Shown: in pieces, positions 8,690 to 21,818 of the stretch | Layout of the letters: every line of letters starts with the position of its first letter | How positions within the stretch are numbered: position 1 is the first letter of the stretch | Source of the DNA: Schoenoplectus triqueter | Taxonomy: Eukaryota; Streptophyta; Magnoliopsida; Poales; Cyperaceae | Length of the DNA: 38,298 nucleotides | Reading direction: 5' to 3' | Assembly: GCA_964058805.1 (NCBI GenBank) | Contig: CAXKVV010001043.1 | Coordinates: 1 to 38,298 of the forward strand | Made by a program: the position numbers and the translations under genes | The notes under the pieces: generated by a model | Told to the model about the DNA's origin: nothing | The model's database searches: none | Seen by the model: the letters and a program-made list of their open reading frames with translations, nothing else

Positions 8690-10440
8690 ATCCTTAAGAA
8701 AATATATACCGGCCCCCGACACCCTCTCATCTTTGCCTCATCCAAATCGATACATTGAACCAAGTAACCAACCCAAATAATAAGGTAAAACATTTTGTTT
8801 TCTTCATAAAGAATTAGTGATCATTAGTGGTTTGTCTCCCCGCGATACATTGAACTAAAACTTGGGTCAAGAACTTGACAACCCTTTATGTGACATTGAG
8901 CATTGCTGTTTTTTAATGGTAGTAATTAATTCATTGGATACATCTGCGTTGTCTCTTTTGGAATCTATTAGATTATTTCAATGATATTAATTTTCACTAA
9001 TTTAATGGGATTTTCTTTTCTTTAATTTTTAACGTCTAAATTAGTTTATACAAAGTACATAGATGATATTGATAGAGTCAGTGGTTTAGGAATTTGAAAC
9101 TATGCGAGAAATTAGTCTAAGTGGACAAAAATGAAAAAATAATATAAAAGAAGATACTCTTTTTTTTATATATAAAGACGATGCATTAGGAAAATTCTGG
9201 ATATAAATAATTAAATTTTTTTTTATTTTTCGATGTATAATTGCCAATAATATGATAAGTACTCTTGCTAGAATTCCTACATGTATAGGAACACCAAAAG
9301 AATTATATTAATTTAAGTTTAATTTAGTCCTACACATCCTACATAGAATATTAATCAAATGAATGGGATGAGAATGTGGCGTGACGAAAAAGATCAGAAC
9401 TTCAAATATTTGTATTTGCAAAATAATTTTCTAACAATATCGTAATAAACATATAGTCATGACAATCTATTCCAAAAATGATCAATTTTAAACAAAATAA
9501 TGTGAGTTGATATTTAGATATGGTCATTGATGCCATCCTTGATACTTACTTTATTATTTATGTAAATTGAGTAATTATTCAGATTATCAATAATTAATTT
9601 GAATAATTTAAGTATTATATAAGATAATTGTATAATAAAGTCACTGATACAAATAATAAGTTAATATCTCATTTAATATGAATAATATAAAGACGGTATA
9701 GATGAAAGTATCAAATAAAGATATTTCCGTAACATTTTCAATTGATCCCTTGATATTTGTGTTATGATCAACGAATCGAGTTCTTTATCTGAAACCAACC
9801 AAATATTTTTTTTTAGATTAAATCCACGAATCTAATTATCTCTTTGTAGCTTTGTTTGCATTTGCCTCATTGATGAAGGCACACAAAAACCCCACAACTT
9901 TTAAATATTAGGGTGCAATTAACATAAAATTATATATAGTTGTTTTCATATTATGATAGAATTGAAGATGATGACTATATACAAAGCAAACAATAATGCA
10001 AAGAATTATAAAATTAGAAAGCTGAGAAAAATACATCACCGTGCCTTCTGGTCTGAGACCTGCACCAAGAGATCCCAACACCTCATTTAGTAGTGCTTGT
10101 CGTGGAATGATAAAAAAAAAGCATAATACGAAGCTTCCTTCTTCTCTGCTCTATTAATTATTTTAATGTGTTAATGGATCTCAATTTAAAAAGGGGAGAC
10201 ACTGATTTAGTCACTTTATGTAACCTTCCTTTACTTTCTAATTAATTAATTAATTAATTGTAGGCCCTGCTAGGCAATATGATGTATTCTTTTCGAACCT
10301 TAGTTAATAAAAGTACAGTCCGTGAAAAAGTGGTATAATGTATCTAAAGTCTAAACTGCATGTTCCTAGAAAAAAATAAAAAGGTGGCATTCCTAAAAAA
10401 TAAATTAAAAAGGTGGTGTGCTAACAATCTGCTGATCCAT
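8690..10440. other. Intergenic sequence, no gene seen
   Basis: AT-rich sequence with short local palindromes only. A (TAAT)n run lies near 10239-10259. No domain-bearing frame was found on either strand. Confidence 0.5.
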
Positions 10441-10446
10441 TTTATA

Positions 10447-10662
10447 TGAACAATAAATTCTTCATACAAAATTATTGGGGATACAATATTTTTTTATTTT
10501 TGGAGTCTTTCTAATTATTTGTTTTGATTTTTTTTTAAAATCAGTTCTGAAATAATAATAAAGTATTAAATATTTATATATCATTTTAAAAAACATAAAA
10601 TAAATATTTAGAAATTCTAAAGATGGAAAATTCTTGTACCCCTAATTTTTATATGAAGAATT
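10447..10662. mobile_element. Foldback MITE F, about 215 bp
   Basis: AAATTCTTCATACAAAATTA near the left end pairs with the reverse of TTTTTATATGAAGAATTCG near the right end, followed by GGGGATAC against GGGGTAC. The end words resemble the inner arm of MITE C (ATATGAAAATCTATTGGGAT), so the two may be distant relatives. Confidence 0.6.
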
Positions 10663-10724
10663 CGTTGAGCACCATAAATCAAAATTTGGGACATGATACA
10701 ATTTAATTTGAGCCAGTGCACTTC

Positions 10725-10954
10725 AAGCCAAAATGTAAATATTTTCACAATAGTTTATCTCTTTATCCTAGACAATATATTATATTAGCTTATTTTCTTT
10801 AAGCCAAAATGTAAATGCTTCACATTAATAGTTCATCTCTTTATCCTAGACAATACATTATATTAGCTTATTTCCTTTAAGCCAAAATGTAAATGTTTCA
10901 CAATAGTTTCTCTCTTTCTCCCAGACAATATATTATATTAGCTTATTTCCTTTT
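10725..10954 (+). repeat. Three-copy tandem repeat, period 76-78 bp
   Basis: Copies start at 10725, 10801 and 10879, each opening with AAGCCAAAATGTAAAT. Each then has a CACA(A/T)TAGTTYATCTCTTT-like middle and a long shared tail ending in ATTAGCTTATTT. The copies differ at only a few positions, so the expansion is relatively recent compared with nearby repeats. Confidence 0.9.
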
Positions 10955-13900
10955 GTTTTCTTGATTCGTTCACTTAACACTTTTAACAGTTTTGAATCCA
11001 TAACATGTGAAAGAATCGAGTGTTCTGCCTTTACGTTGAATTAGAAAATAATTGAAGTATCTGGCATTTTAAGGCGCGCTGTGTATGTGCATGCATGTAT
11101 CTATATCGCATTCAGATTTTTTTTTTGTTGAGAAATATTAAATATCATGCCACACAAACCTTAGTTGCATATACACAGAGAAGCAAACTAGCTAACCAGA
11201 AATAACAAATAGTCACAGAGAAATCTTGACTAAGTTTCTTTTTATTTTGTAAGTCATAATTATGATCAGCTTGTAATTTTTCGTGAACAATGCATTAGAA
11301 AATGTCAAATGCTGTTTACTCATGCATGCTGCAACATTCCATTCAAGGTTTTCATGCATATTGACTCTAGCTACTCAGTGAGTTGACTAGCATATATATA
11401 TAATAATCCGAATTAAGCACCCACAGAATTAGTTTACCAAAGACTTATCTTATTCTTCCAATCAACTAATCCAATCCCCATGTTAAATTCTACCCTTTTT
11501 TCAGAAAAAAATCAAATCAAATCAAATCAAATCAAAAGGGAACTAAACCTACCCCGCCTTATCTCCTCTCCGACAAGCAAATCATAGCGAAAAAATAATA
11601 TTACTTCGTGGATCACGCACCTTTTAATTTTCATTGTACTTAAAATCCCAACCTAAACCCATGTTATTTGTTTTCCCTATCTCATGCGAAAATGATTGGC
11701 ATCTCCAAAACTACAACATTAATCTGAGGCTCATGCACGGGTCCCGAATTCCTTAGTTTGTGTGTTGAGCTTGTTGTCCTTTTTTTTTTAAAAAAAAAAC
11801 TTTTTCAATGGTCGGAAGGCCAAATCCTCACATCCAACCAGGGACCTATTTTTCAATCGGGAGATTTTACAAATTGCCCTTCTTCCACATAAGATTAAAC
11901 AAACTACTGATCCTAAATCTAAAATTTCAATAGAAAGTTAATGTGGGTCCCATTGACATGTTTATTACCATTCATCCCCTTCTCTTTTCCCTTCCCTCAC
12001 TCACTTTTGAATTTCATTTCATATTTTTAAAGTTTTGAATTTTGTAATTAAAAAAATATATAATATTTGAGATTTCATAATTTAAAATTTTGACTTTATA
12101 ACTTAAAACAATATGTACAAATGTATTTGTTGGAACTAAAAATATCTAAAATATGGCAGTTCAAAAGCTCAAGCACAGAAGATTGAATTTATAAAATTTT
12201 AAATTTTAAATACATTGTAATTGCTTAATTTTCAATTTAAGTTGTTAAATTTGTTGTTTTAAAATATAGAAAATAAATTACCCTTATAAAATTAGTTTCA
12301 TTAATATAAACTATTTCAAATTCAAATTTGAATTTGAATTGTACTAAAATTTAAAACTTAAAAATAATATTAAAAAAATTTAAATTTCAAAATATCACAC
12401 AATTATGATATTTAACTAAACATAAATTTAATTCTTAATACTTCATATATATTATATAATTCATGAATAAAATATGAATTGATAGTTTTTACAAATTTAA
12501 AGATTCAGATTATTTGCATTAAATTCTAAATATTCACTGAATTTTAAGACTAATATTACACGAAGATTGAAAAGGTAATTTTCGTATATTTAAAAATTCT
12601 GCACTTCTGAATATCAATTTTCATAAACTAAACTTTTTTAAAGTAACACTATTTTACACCTTAACTGAAAAATTAAAGCAATCAAAATTTGTTTCAAAAT
12701 TTAAAGGAGTACAAATTTAATTTTGTGTAGTTGAACTTTTGAAAGCGTCACATTTCAAACATTGTATTTCTTTAAATAAATATTAAGTTTGTGAATACAA
12801 CAACCAATTCTTAGTCATGTGGCTAACATTATGTTTTTTAAGATGAGAGGTTTACACGCACAATATTTAATTGAATTTTTTGTGAACATTTAAAATTATA
12901 ACATTTTTATGTTAAAAGAGGTGTAAGCATAATATAATTGTAATTTTTATTTGACAATGATGAGATGTATCGTTATTATTAACGTCGTTGTATCATCACT
13001 CTTTTTGATATTTTTTTTATTGAAACTAGGAAAGTTAAATCAAATTAGTTATAAGTTATTTATAGAATGCTAAATTAATAAGGTTCTTCTTTTCTTTTTC
13101 AAAAAGGAAGACTTTTAATTTATTTATTTTAAATAGGCTTGCATAAACTCCAACATATATTATTTTTTCTATGTTTTTTTTTTTTTTAATTTGAACATGT
13201 GTCACTCCATTGAAAGACTAGACTCATTACATCGGCACTAGACCTGCGGCTTAATTTCTTGTAAGGTGGGTTAAATTACTCAGCTTAATTTAAATATTTT
13301 ATGAGGGATTTTTTGATGAATTTTAAATATATGACCTTTCCGTTAAATTAATTTATTGTCTCCGTATCATTTATTTGACAGAAAGCTATTTGGGTAGGAA
13401 TATATTTGAATATATTTGAAAATTATTTATTTGACAGAAAGCTATTAATTTGGCATAACTAACCCAAATGGCAATATCTAGTGGTTATCTTGACACGTGA
13501 ACTGATTATACAGAAAACTAGGCTTTGCTTAACTAGCGTCATCTTAGGCGTGTCAGAATTGAGATATTTTTGTTGCAAGCCAATATTGCTTTTCTAGCCC
13601 TGCTCCTTGTCCTACAAAATTAAGGATCTATTTGGAAATTGGAATACATCTCATGAATCATTGTTTTTAACAAATTATCAATAAACAGAATGGTTTAATT
13701 TAGCACTTTCAAGCCTCATCTCGTGCAGTTCCTCAAACTATGTTCAGTTGTCGTATATATTTTTATTTGCATTACTATTTTTTTGTATCTAACTTCTAAA
13801 TATCTAATTACTTATACATTTACATCTAAGTGTTTATATCTATCGTTATACATAACTACTTGATATTTTGAAGCTAAATATAACACATGCAAAATTAATA

Positions 13901-15879
13901 CAAATGTAATAGATCTAATATATATCGATGATAATAAATCTCATATCTCTACGGAGTGGTGCGGTTTAAATGATCCTCTATTATGTCTTCAAATGGAGAA
14001 AAGTTTTTTATACCTCAACTTTTATATCTCATTCTATACCTCAACTATCTTAATTAATCTAACTACTTTCTAACTATTATTCAATTTAGATTTAAAAAAA
14101 TGAAAAAACTCGGGTCACGTATTTAACCAGTTTGAACCGAAACTCCAATGATATATTTCTCATCTTTGAGAGTTACTCTTCATGTTATATATCATTAGAA
14201 AGCTAGTGATGAAGAAACTATAATGAATTAAACTACACATTAAATGAATCAACGGTTTAGGAGAAGTCAAGAGAAAGTATTTTAGTTATAAATTCGATTG
14301 GAACGATCTAGTGCGGGTGAGTCTCAATCGATTGATTAAATATTTTCTCTAGACCAAGGAGATGATAAGTAAAATTTTAAGTAAGTGTTCTAATGTTCTA
14401 AGTGTTCATATCACAATTTCACTTCTCATGCATAAAGAGAATGTATTGAAACTCACATTTTGAAGCTCGGCTGATAAAAAAGTGGAGCTAGATCAATTTT
14501 TGAGAGTAAGAAGATAAAATTTTAGTATTCATTCGAAATAATTGGTTGAGAGATAGAAGATAACACAAGAAGGGTATTTTATTACACTAAATAAATGTAC
14601 GTCATATTTAGTATAATAGATATGAAAATTTAATTGTACTAGATGTAAAGTTTTATTATACAAAATATAAAGACTTGGATCATAAAATTGAGAATTGAGA
14701 TTGAAAGAATTTCAACATAAAACTAACAAAGACTATATTATTTGTACTAATAAAAATTAAGATTAAACTATGAATTATATTTTGAATGACATACTAATAT
14801 AAATTTTAATCAGTAAATATGAACAGTTATTTATAGTATATATTGAAGCATATATGTAGTATATATTTATATTTATTTATAATAGTGAAAATTAAGACTA
14901 AACTAAAAATTATATTTTTGAATGATACATTAAAATATTTTATGGTAGATATTATCACTTATTTGTATTAAATATTAAATTTTTTTATCATAATTATTTA
15001 AAAATATTATTTTATATTACAAATCTATTATATATTGTTGATAATATTATGACTTAATGATATAAGATATAAAAATAATTTTTATTGAGATTATTTTTTG
15101 CAAATATAAATTATAAAGTTTTAAGATATTAAAAAAAGTACTAAATATAAATATATCAATTATAAGGTCTTAGTTAATATAATAAGAATATTTATATTTA
15201 AAAAGTATTGTAAAATTTTATATTCTTTAAAATTAAATATGACTTATTAATCAGTATTAAGAATTTTATTGTTAAGTCTTAAGACGAGAACAATTAGATA
15301 TAGAGATTTGATTCTAGAAGTGTTCGGTAAATATTTTTTAAACTATATATTATTTAAAATTAAAAATAAGACTTATGTTAATATATATATTAACACATCA
15401 GATGAATGATCTTAAGTCTTCTAATGCTAAAATTTAAGATTTTATTTATGAAATTTTATATCGAATATAAATTACATGAAAATATTATTATAAGTAAATT
15501 TTAATAAGACTTCATTTCTTAGTTGTTATATTAGATATAAATATTTATTTTAAATAATATTCAGTAAATATTTGAGATTTTTATATCCTTTAAAGATGAA
15601 AATGGCTTATAACATTATATTAAGACATAATATGATAGTTTTTAAGACTTTAAATATTAGATATTAAGACTTCAAATATCGTCTGTATAAGGGTCTAGAG
15701 AGTTTTAGAAGAGCCGCTATTATTTATGAGCAGTTGATTCCGTCAGATGGTTATTTCTGACTTTATGTAAAAATGGACATTAGATCCTTATTGTTGTCGA
15801 CTTATCCAAGATAGAAATTTAATTGTATAATTCTCTTCGATATTCAAACAATAGAGTAAATAATTATTGTTAACTATAT
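10955..15879. other. Long gene-free AT-rich stretch
   Basis: No supported gene on either strand. It holds a pentanucleotide (AATCA)n run near 11510-11535, an A/T homopolymer pair near 11780-11800, and a direct repeat of ATTTATTTGACAGAAAGC at 13369-13386 and 13425-13442. From about 15000 onward, ATTAAGAC-type words become frequent and lead into the tandem array at 15880. Confidence 0.5.
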
Positions 15880-16447
15880 TTTAAGACATTATAGTTTAGG
15901 TATATATACTTGTTCATATTTTGATGACCGATCAAATATAAATTTTAAGTTGAAATTTATGACTTATAATATTGGATATTAAGATTTCATTTTTTTGTGT
16001 TAAGACTTGAAACATTTAATTTTAGTACATTAAATTTTAGGTATATAGACTTATCTATATGCCAATGGATGCTCAAATATAAATTTTAAGTTCAAAATAT
16101 GAATTATGATATTAAATATTAAGACGTTATATTTCTCGTGTTAAGACTTGATACATTCAGTTTTAAGATAATAAGGTTCAAGTATATAAAAATACTTATA
16201 AATATCCTGATTACCGTCCAAATGTAAATTATAAGTTTAAAATATAATTTATAACATTAAATATTATATTTCTCTTGTTAAGACTTGAGATATTCAGTTT
16301 TAAGACATTGAGGTTCATATAAATATTTACTCATATCTTGATTACCGTCAAAATATAAATTTTAAGTTTAAAATATGACTTGATATATTAGATATTAAGA
16401 TTTTATTTCTTCAGTATTAAAACTTAGGGCTTTCGATTTTAAGACTT
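15880..16447 (+). repeat. Degenerate tandem repeat, period about 131-145 bp
   Basis: Four units begin at about 15938, 16079, 16224 and 16355, each with (A/G)TAAATT(T)TAAGTT. Each then has a TTAAGACTT(G/A)A block, a TTTTAAGA block and, in the first three, an (A/G)ATTACCGTC or equivalent end. A truncated half unit precedes them at 15880-15937. Divergence between units is high, so this looks like an old minisatellite. Similar TTAAGACTT words upstream suggest it once extended further left. Confidence 0.7.
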
Positions 16448-17450
16448 CGATAATCGTTCGTAGATATATAGTCTATTGATGTTCGAGAATGTGATCAACG
16501 TGATCAACAATTTTTCAGTTGAGAATTTGAAGTACAGATCTTAGATATAGCTAGTTGGTCTCTTTCAAATATTGCCTGAATGATCCTTATTCTGTCGCTG
16601 CTGCTTGATCCAAGAACTCAGAAGTTGTAAAATTTTCTCTCGACTAATTTGAATGAAAAGATTCCAAATTAGCAAACTATATATATGTTTATTATTTTTT
16701 AGTTGATTTGCAATATGTAGTGGCACGTGGAGAGTTGCTTATTTCATTCTCGTTTAACCCCAACCATTAGAAGCTGTTAGGTGCCAATAAATAATATTTA
16801 GTAATTACGCATTCTGCTATATAGCTGCTGATTAATTTGTTAAAACCAGTTCTCTTGAAATCCGCGGCCGAAAAGAATCCCACGTGCAGTGAGGCTTCCA
16901 AGGAAGCTTCTCTGGGTTCTCTTGATAATTAATCACAAAAGAATTACGTTAATCCTTTTTGAGCTTTGATAAAATTCTACCTAATTGTCTTATTGTATCT
17001 TTAATTGGTACACTCATATAGTATTGTTCAAGCAATTCTAAGATTGTTTTGGATTCTGTTTATTGTTAAGCACATCGTCTCGATCGACCCAAGAAACTAT
17101 ATATGTATCTCATATTTTTAGTGTTATGCATTTTATCTAAGTTATTAGAAGAGGGGTTATATTTTCTCTCATCTAAATATTCGTATGATGTGTGGGTTCT
17201 CAAAATAACAGGAAAGAAAGCATAATTAATGTTGAACGTATAATTATGAATTTGTTCTTTGTACGTACAACCAAACACACTACATTACTTTATGTTGAAC
17301 GTATAATTTAATTTTAAAGATAAAGATATTCATATAGATTCAAGACATTTAATTATAATAATTAATTTCCTAGTATTATATTCGAATTTCTTAACAATTG
17401 ACTTATAATATATTTTTTTATAAAGAAGCAAGCCTTATTTGTGCCATACC
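16448..17450. other. Intergenic sequence, no gene seen
   Basis: No supported gene. A GTTGAACGTATAATT word occurs twice, near 17231 and 17294, as a short direct duplication. The minus-strand frame around 17066-17278 has no recognisable content. Confidence 0.45.
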
Positions 17451-17935
17451 TAGGACTGCAAACGGATTGGATACTGTCGGATAGTGGTCAAAATCTTATT
17501 TGCTTTAGTTTTTTAAATATAAATATAAATACACATACAAATATTTCGGAATATGAATATAAATATATATAATTTTGAATACGAATACAAGTAATATATA
17601 TTTTGTCAAATAAAAATATAAATTTCATTTAAATTTATAAAATCTATTAACACGTACAATAAATAAGTTTTCCAATACTATTATTTATTTAAAATATATA
17701 TTATTAAATTTAAAAATATTAGAATTCATAATATCTATCCAATTATAACAAAGCATAATATTAATTTTCATAATATATATTAAAATATATATTATATATT
17801 TAGATTTGGATGCGGATGCGGATAATTAAGATTGACAATTATTTCCGTACTATTTTCCATCTAAATATTTGAATACGGATAATCGTATGAAAATTTCTGG
17901 ATATGAATCGAATATTATCCGTATAATTTGCACCC
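17451..17935. mobile_element. hAT-like MITE or short non-autonomous element
   Basis: The left end TAGGACTGCAAACGGATTGG and the right end reversed, TGGGTGCAAATTATACGGAT, form degenerate terminal repeats of the TAGGGGTGCAAACGGAT type common on plant hAT-derived elements. Both ends are followed by internal ATTCGGATATG-like words, and the middle is AT-rich and non-coding. An 8-bp target duplication is not visible, which lowers confidence. Confidence 0.5.
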
Positions 17936-18792
17936 ATAATCATACTTATGATTGAACTATCGGCATATCTTAAATTTAAGATTTTGAGAAGCTTTTGTGA
18001 TGGTCTCAATCATATCAATCCTCTTTGCAAGGTGAAAATTAATATACAATATATATGCATTACAGAAATAAATAAGATAATTAAGATTCAATACATAGAC
18101 TTATATATATACTAATCTTTTATTAGAATTGCAGTATATAACTTACTGTTATACCAAAACAGTACATTACATCGCAAATAATGAATTATCTTCCGATTAA
18201 TTGAATAACGGCATATATAACATATTGAATTAGTCTATAAACAAGCAACTAGGACAAGCCAATTTCTTGTAATTGATAATTTAAAATTATAAATATTCAG
18301 TCTAATTATTATCAGTCTCAAACAATATGAACTACATATATATGAGGTTATGCAAAATTGAATTTATTTTGAGGAAAAAGTTTATAGATAATTTAGTTGA
18401 AACAGCAAAGACAACACCAAGCTGATCATCCATCTGTATTCTGTACCCCTGGGTGAAAAAAAACAAAACTGGAGCGACGAAACAATTCACATACAATGAT
18501 ACATTCATTCAAATAAGTAAACAAATGATATCCAGAGTGTACACGTAACTGAGGCTGATTTCTCTATTTTTGCAAATATGTTACGTGTTTTTATGGTTGC
18601 TTTCTATACGGAGGTACATTGCAACAAATCTATTTTTTTAAAGGAATAAGGGTCACGCCCTTAATTTTGATTAATTGAATAACTCCAAAGTACAGATAGG
18701 TTTTCGTCTAATCTTGTCAATTTCTTTTATGATCTAATTAGGAGCACTGGCCGCCATGGCCCGAACGAAGGTCAAAAGACTTCTAGCTTATA
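17936..18792. other. Intergenic sequence, no feature seen
   Basis: AT-rich with no supported gene or repeat. Confidence 0.45.
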
Positions 18793-19070
18793 GTTCGATT
18801 GGATGTCTCTTGAAATAAGTATAATAAATTTCATAAGTCATAAGTATAATAAAAGTGTAATAAACACTTTAAAATGCTTTAAAGTATAAAATAAAAATAT
18901 TTTAAGATGGAGTAAAATTAAATCATCTTCATGGATGTTTTAAAATTAAAATATTTTTAACACTTTTTATATAAAATTACTTCATTTATTTACTTTATTA
19001 TTATCAAACATCATTATTTTAAAATAGTTTATTTTTTACTTTGTTTTAACTTTACTGGGCCCGCCAAACA
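18793..19070 (+). mobile_element. MITE D, copy 2
   Basis: Foldback-like, about 275 bp, related in opposite orientation to 7934-8125. It ends in GGGCCCGCCAAACAAAAT, typical of a GTTTGGC-type terminal repeat. The left end GATTGGATGTCTCTTG is diverged. Confidence 0.55.
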
Positions 19071-19566
19071 AAATATATTATATTCAATCCATGTCTTCCA
19101 GCTAATCCTGCGGCCTACTTCGATTTGACGTTTATGTGATTATGTGATCAGTGAGGAGTACAGACATGAACATCCTTATGTGGATCAGGTAAAAACACCA
19201 GTATACAATAGTAAATTTATATGCATTACAGAAATATTTTCTATAGGCATATTAATTGCGAAATATGTGCAATGAAGATTCTCTCTAATACGATGACTGA
19301 TGTGCCAAACTTTGCATGGGGACTATCAAAATATTCAGACACATCCGATTAGAAAATAAATCATTTCATAAAGAATTAAAGTGTAATCTTGATTTTGATC
19401 AAATCCGTAACTATTGCAATGAACATGTACTGCGAGCAGACTCATAATTTGTGGCATATAACATTGTTATGTCTATGTTTAACAAATACGTGGAATGCTG
19501 AAAAAGTGAAAAGGTAATTCATAATATATATATAAAAAAACATCTTCCTAATATCAAGTCACTACT
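19071..19566. other. Intergenic sequence, no feature seen
   Basis: No supported gene or repeat before the CACTA element. Confidence 0.45.
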
Positions 19567-20667
19567 CACTACTACACAATCTGCCTTTAATAGCAGTCAA
19601 AAATCATATTTTATAGCGATCTAAGAGGAACTGTTAATGAGGGGTGCTATAAAAAATCTTGAGAAACGCTATTAAAGAATATCCTTTAATAGCGGTTGTT
19701 ATATAACAACCGCTATTAAACTCACCCTTTAATAGTAGTTCTTATGCAACAACCACTATTAAAGGGTATGCTTTAATAGCGATTGTTATATAACAACCGC
19801 TATTAAAAAGTTTTGTCGAATTTAAAAAAAAATGTTGACATATGTGACAGCTGTACAGCTGTTACATCCGTCAGCTTTTAATTTTTTTATTTTTTTATTC
19901 TAAAACACAAATTTTAAATTCAAAATTTAAAAACTAATTTGAATAAAAAATTTAGAATCAAAAATCATTTGAAAAAAATTAGAACATAAAAATAATTTAA
20001 GTTTTAAATTTGATCACAATTTGAATATAAAATTTAAAACAGAAAATTAATTTGAATTCAAAATTTGAAAAAAATAATAATTTGAGTTCGAAATTTGAAC
20101 AGAAAATTTAAATAGAAAATTAAAAAGGAAGAATAAACAAATAAATTTAAAAAGAATAACAAAAAAATCTGTCCTATTTTTTTTTAAATCTTGAACTTTT
20201 GTTTGATATTTTGTGTTTGAATTTTGAGAAATTGGGAAGATGAAGAGAAAATGAGAGATGAATGAGGGGTGAAGAGTGGTATATATATAGGTAAGAAAGA
20301 GATGAATCCGTGGAAATTTTCTAAGTGAAGTCTGAGCATTGGATCGATTAAAATGGACGTTGGTGATTAAAAAATATATTGGCGATCCATGGACAGTGGT
20401 GCATATTTGTAGGACTCTTTTATAGCGGTTGCTATTGACCTTTAATAGCGGTTTTTTGGAGGGACCGCTATTAAAGGTACCCTTTAATAGCGGCTCTTTA
20501 GTAAAACCGCTATAAAAGGCTTTAATAGCGGTTGTTAATAGCAACTGCTATAAAAGCTCAGTTTTAATAGCGGTTGCTATAAAATAACCGCTATTAATGT
20601 ATTTTATAGTTGTTCTATTATATAACCGCTATTAAATAGGGCTACAAAAAAATTTTCTGTAGTAGTG
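19567..20667. mobile_element. Non-autonomous CACTA (En/Spm-type) element 1, 1101 bp
   Basis: Begins CACTACTACA and ends TGTAGTAGTG, a perfect 10-bp terminal inverted repeat. It is flanked by an exact ACT/ACT 3-bp target duplication (19564-19566 and 20668-20670), the hallmark of CACTA insertion. Subterminal regions are packed with the motif TTTAATAGCGGTTG in both orientations, many as back-to-back palindromes such as GCGGTTGTTATATAACAACC. These are expected to be transposase-binding repeats. There is no transposase (TNPA/TNPD-like) coding sequence. The centre (about 19820-20400) is unique AT-rich sequence with a TATATATAGG box, and the open frames there look incidental. It should move only if an autonomous relative supplies transposase. 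Confidence 0.93.
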
Positions 20668-20984
20668 ACTATAAAATTGCATGTTAATTAGTAGCAAATT
20701 GTCTAACTAATTAGAATGACATTCAAGAGATCATAAGTTTAACCTTTTATGGATATCAATTAAAATTTGAGAGTTAGACTCTCATCTTCTATCAATTTCT
20801 TTTTGGATAGTTAGAAAAACGTTTTTTTAATGACTCATAATAATTAAATCAAGTGTTTTCTAACTGAAAATAAAAAAAATAAAAATATATTTTGAATAGT
20901 CAGATAGGTCATTTGAATTTTGAATACGGAGAAATGATCAATAGCTCACGGACTATCCATGCTACATATATGATCATAGCCAAA

Positions 20985-21465
20985 CTTTATATACTAGCTA
21001 TATACCCGCGCGTTGCAGCAGACTCTTTTATTTAAATATTAAAATATTATAAGATAAAAATATTTAAATTTATCTAATATTAAATTATAAATTCATCAAA
21101 TTATAGAGAAAACCTATAATAAAAACTATATTTAATTTTGGATGAGATTTTTGCACAATATGACTTAATGATTCATGATTTTTATGACAAGAAAAGTAAA
21201 TTATTCTAACATATATTATCACCATAATTTCTTACCGAATATGCACAAGGTTGTTAAATAAAAAAAATTATAAAAATAATAGTATATATGAGAAAGAAAT
21301 GGAGAGAAAGAAGAGATCAATTGATACAATCACATACGTTCAGTCAATCAAAAATAAATATTATCCGTCTAATTGAAAGATAAAATGGATATAATAAAAA
21401 ATATCATGATAAAAAATAGACCATCCAAATCTTAAATGCTTTATATAATAGTATAGATATACAAG
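20985..21465 (+). mobile_element. Helitron-like or related non-autonomous repeat fragment
   Basis: Starts with TATATACTAGCTATATACCC followed by GCGCGTTGCAGC, and ends near TTTATATAATAGTATAGATA. A CTAG-containing end followed by a CCCGCGCGTTGC box is a form often annotated as Helitron-related in plants. No Rep/helicase coding sequence is present. The assignment rests only on the ends and is tentative. Confidence 0.4.
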
Positions 21466-21818
21466 CTGAAGTGTATATATATTTCACAAAATATAATATT
21501 CAGTTTTAGTCGTGGTTATAAATTAAATTGTTCCGACATATTATGTGTGATGCCACAATTCTCTATTTCTTTTGATGTTGACATACCGTACGTTAATTAT
21601 CAGGCTACCTGCATACATCGAGTTCGCGCCTTCAATAATGAAAAGAAAAATATATATTTGAGATCATCTTTTGACGAAATCGACACAAAAGCCTTCAATT
21701 AGATTTATACTTTCACGTAAGTTTATATTAACTAGCTATATAGATGTAAACGCATATATAATACTAATTAAGAAAAATATAAAGCCATGAAATAAAAGTA
21801 TAAGCTAATTAATTAATT

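Noticed and set aside
9440..9740. Possible foldback MITE
   Set aside because: Only short AT-rich complementary words were found and the arms do not align over their length.
14147..14196. AATGATATAT / ATATATCATT inverted pair
   Set aside because: A 10-bp dyad in AT-rich DNA is expected by chance and has no supporting context.
20047..20544. 165-codon minus-strand frame in CACTA element 1
   Set aside because: It spans AT-rich filler and the subterminal repeats (Gly-Pro-Leu-Leu-Lys-type echoes) and shows no domain; not a transposase.
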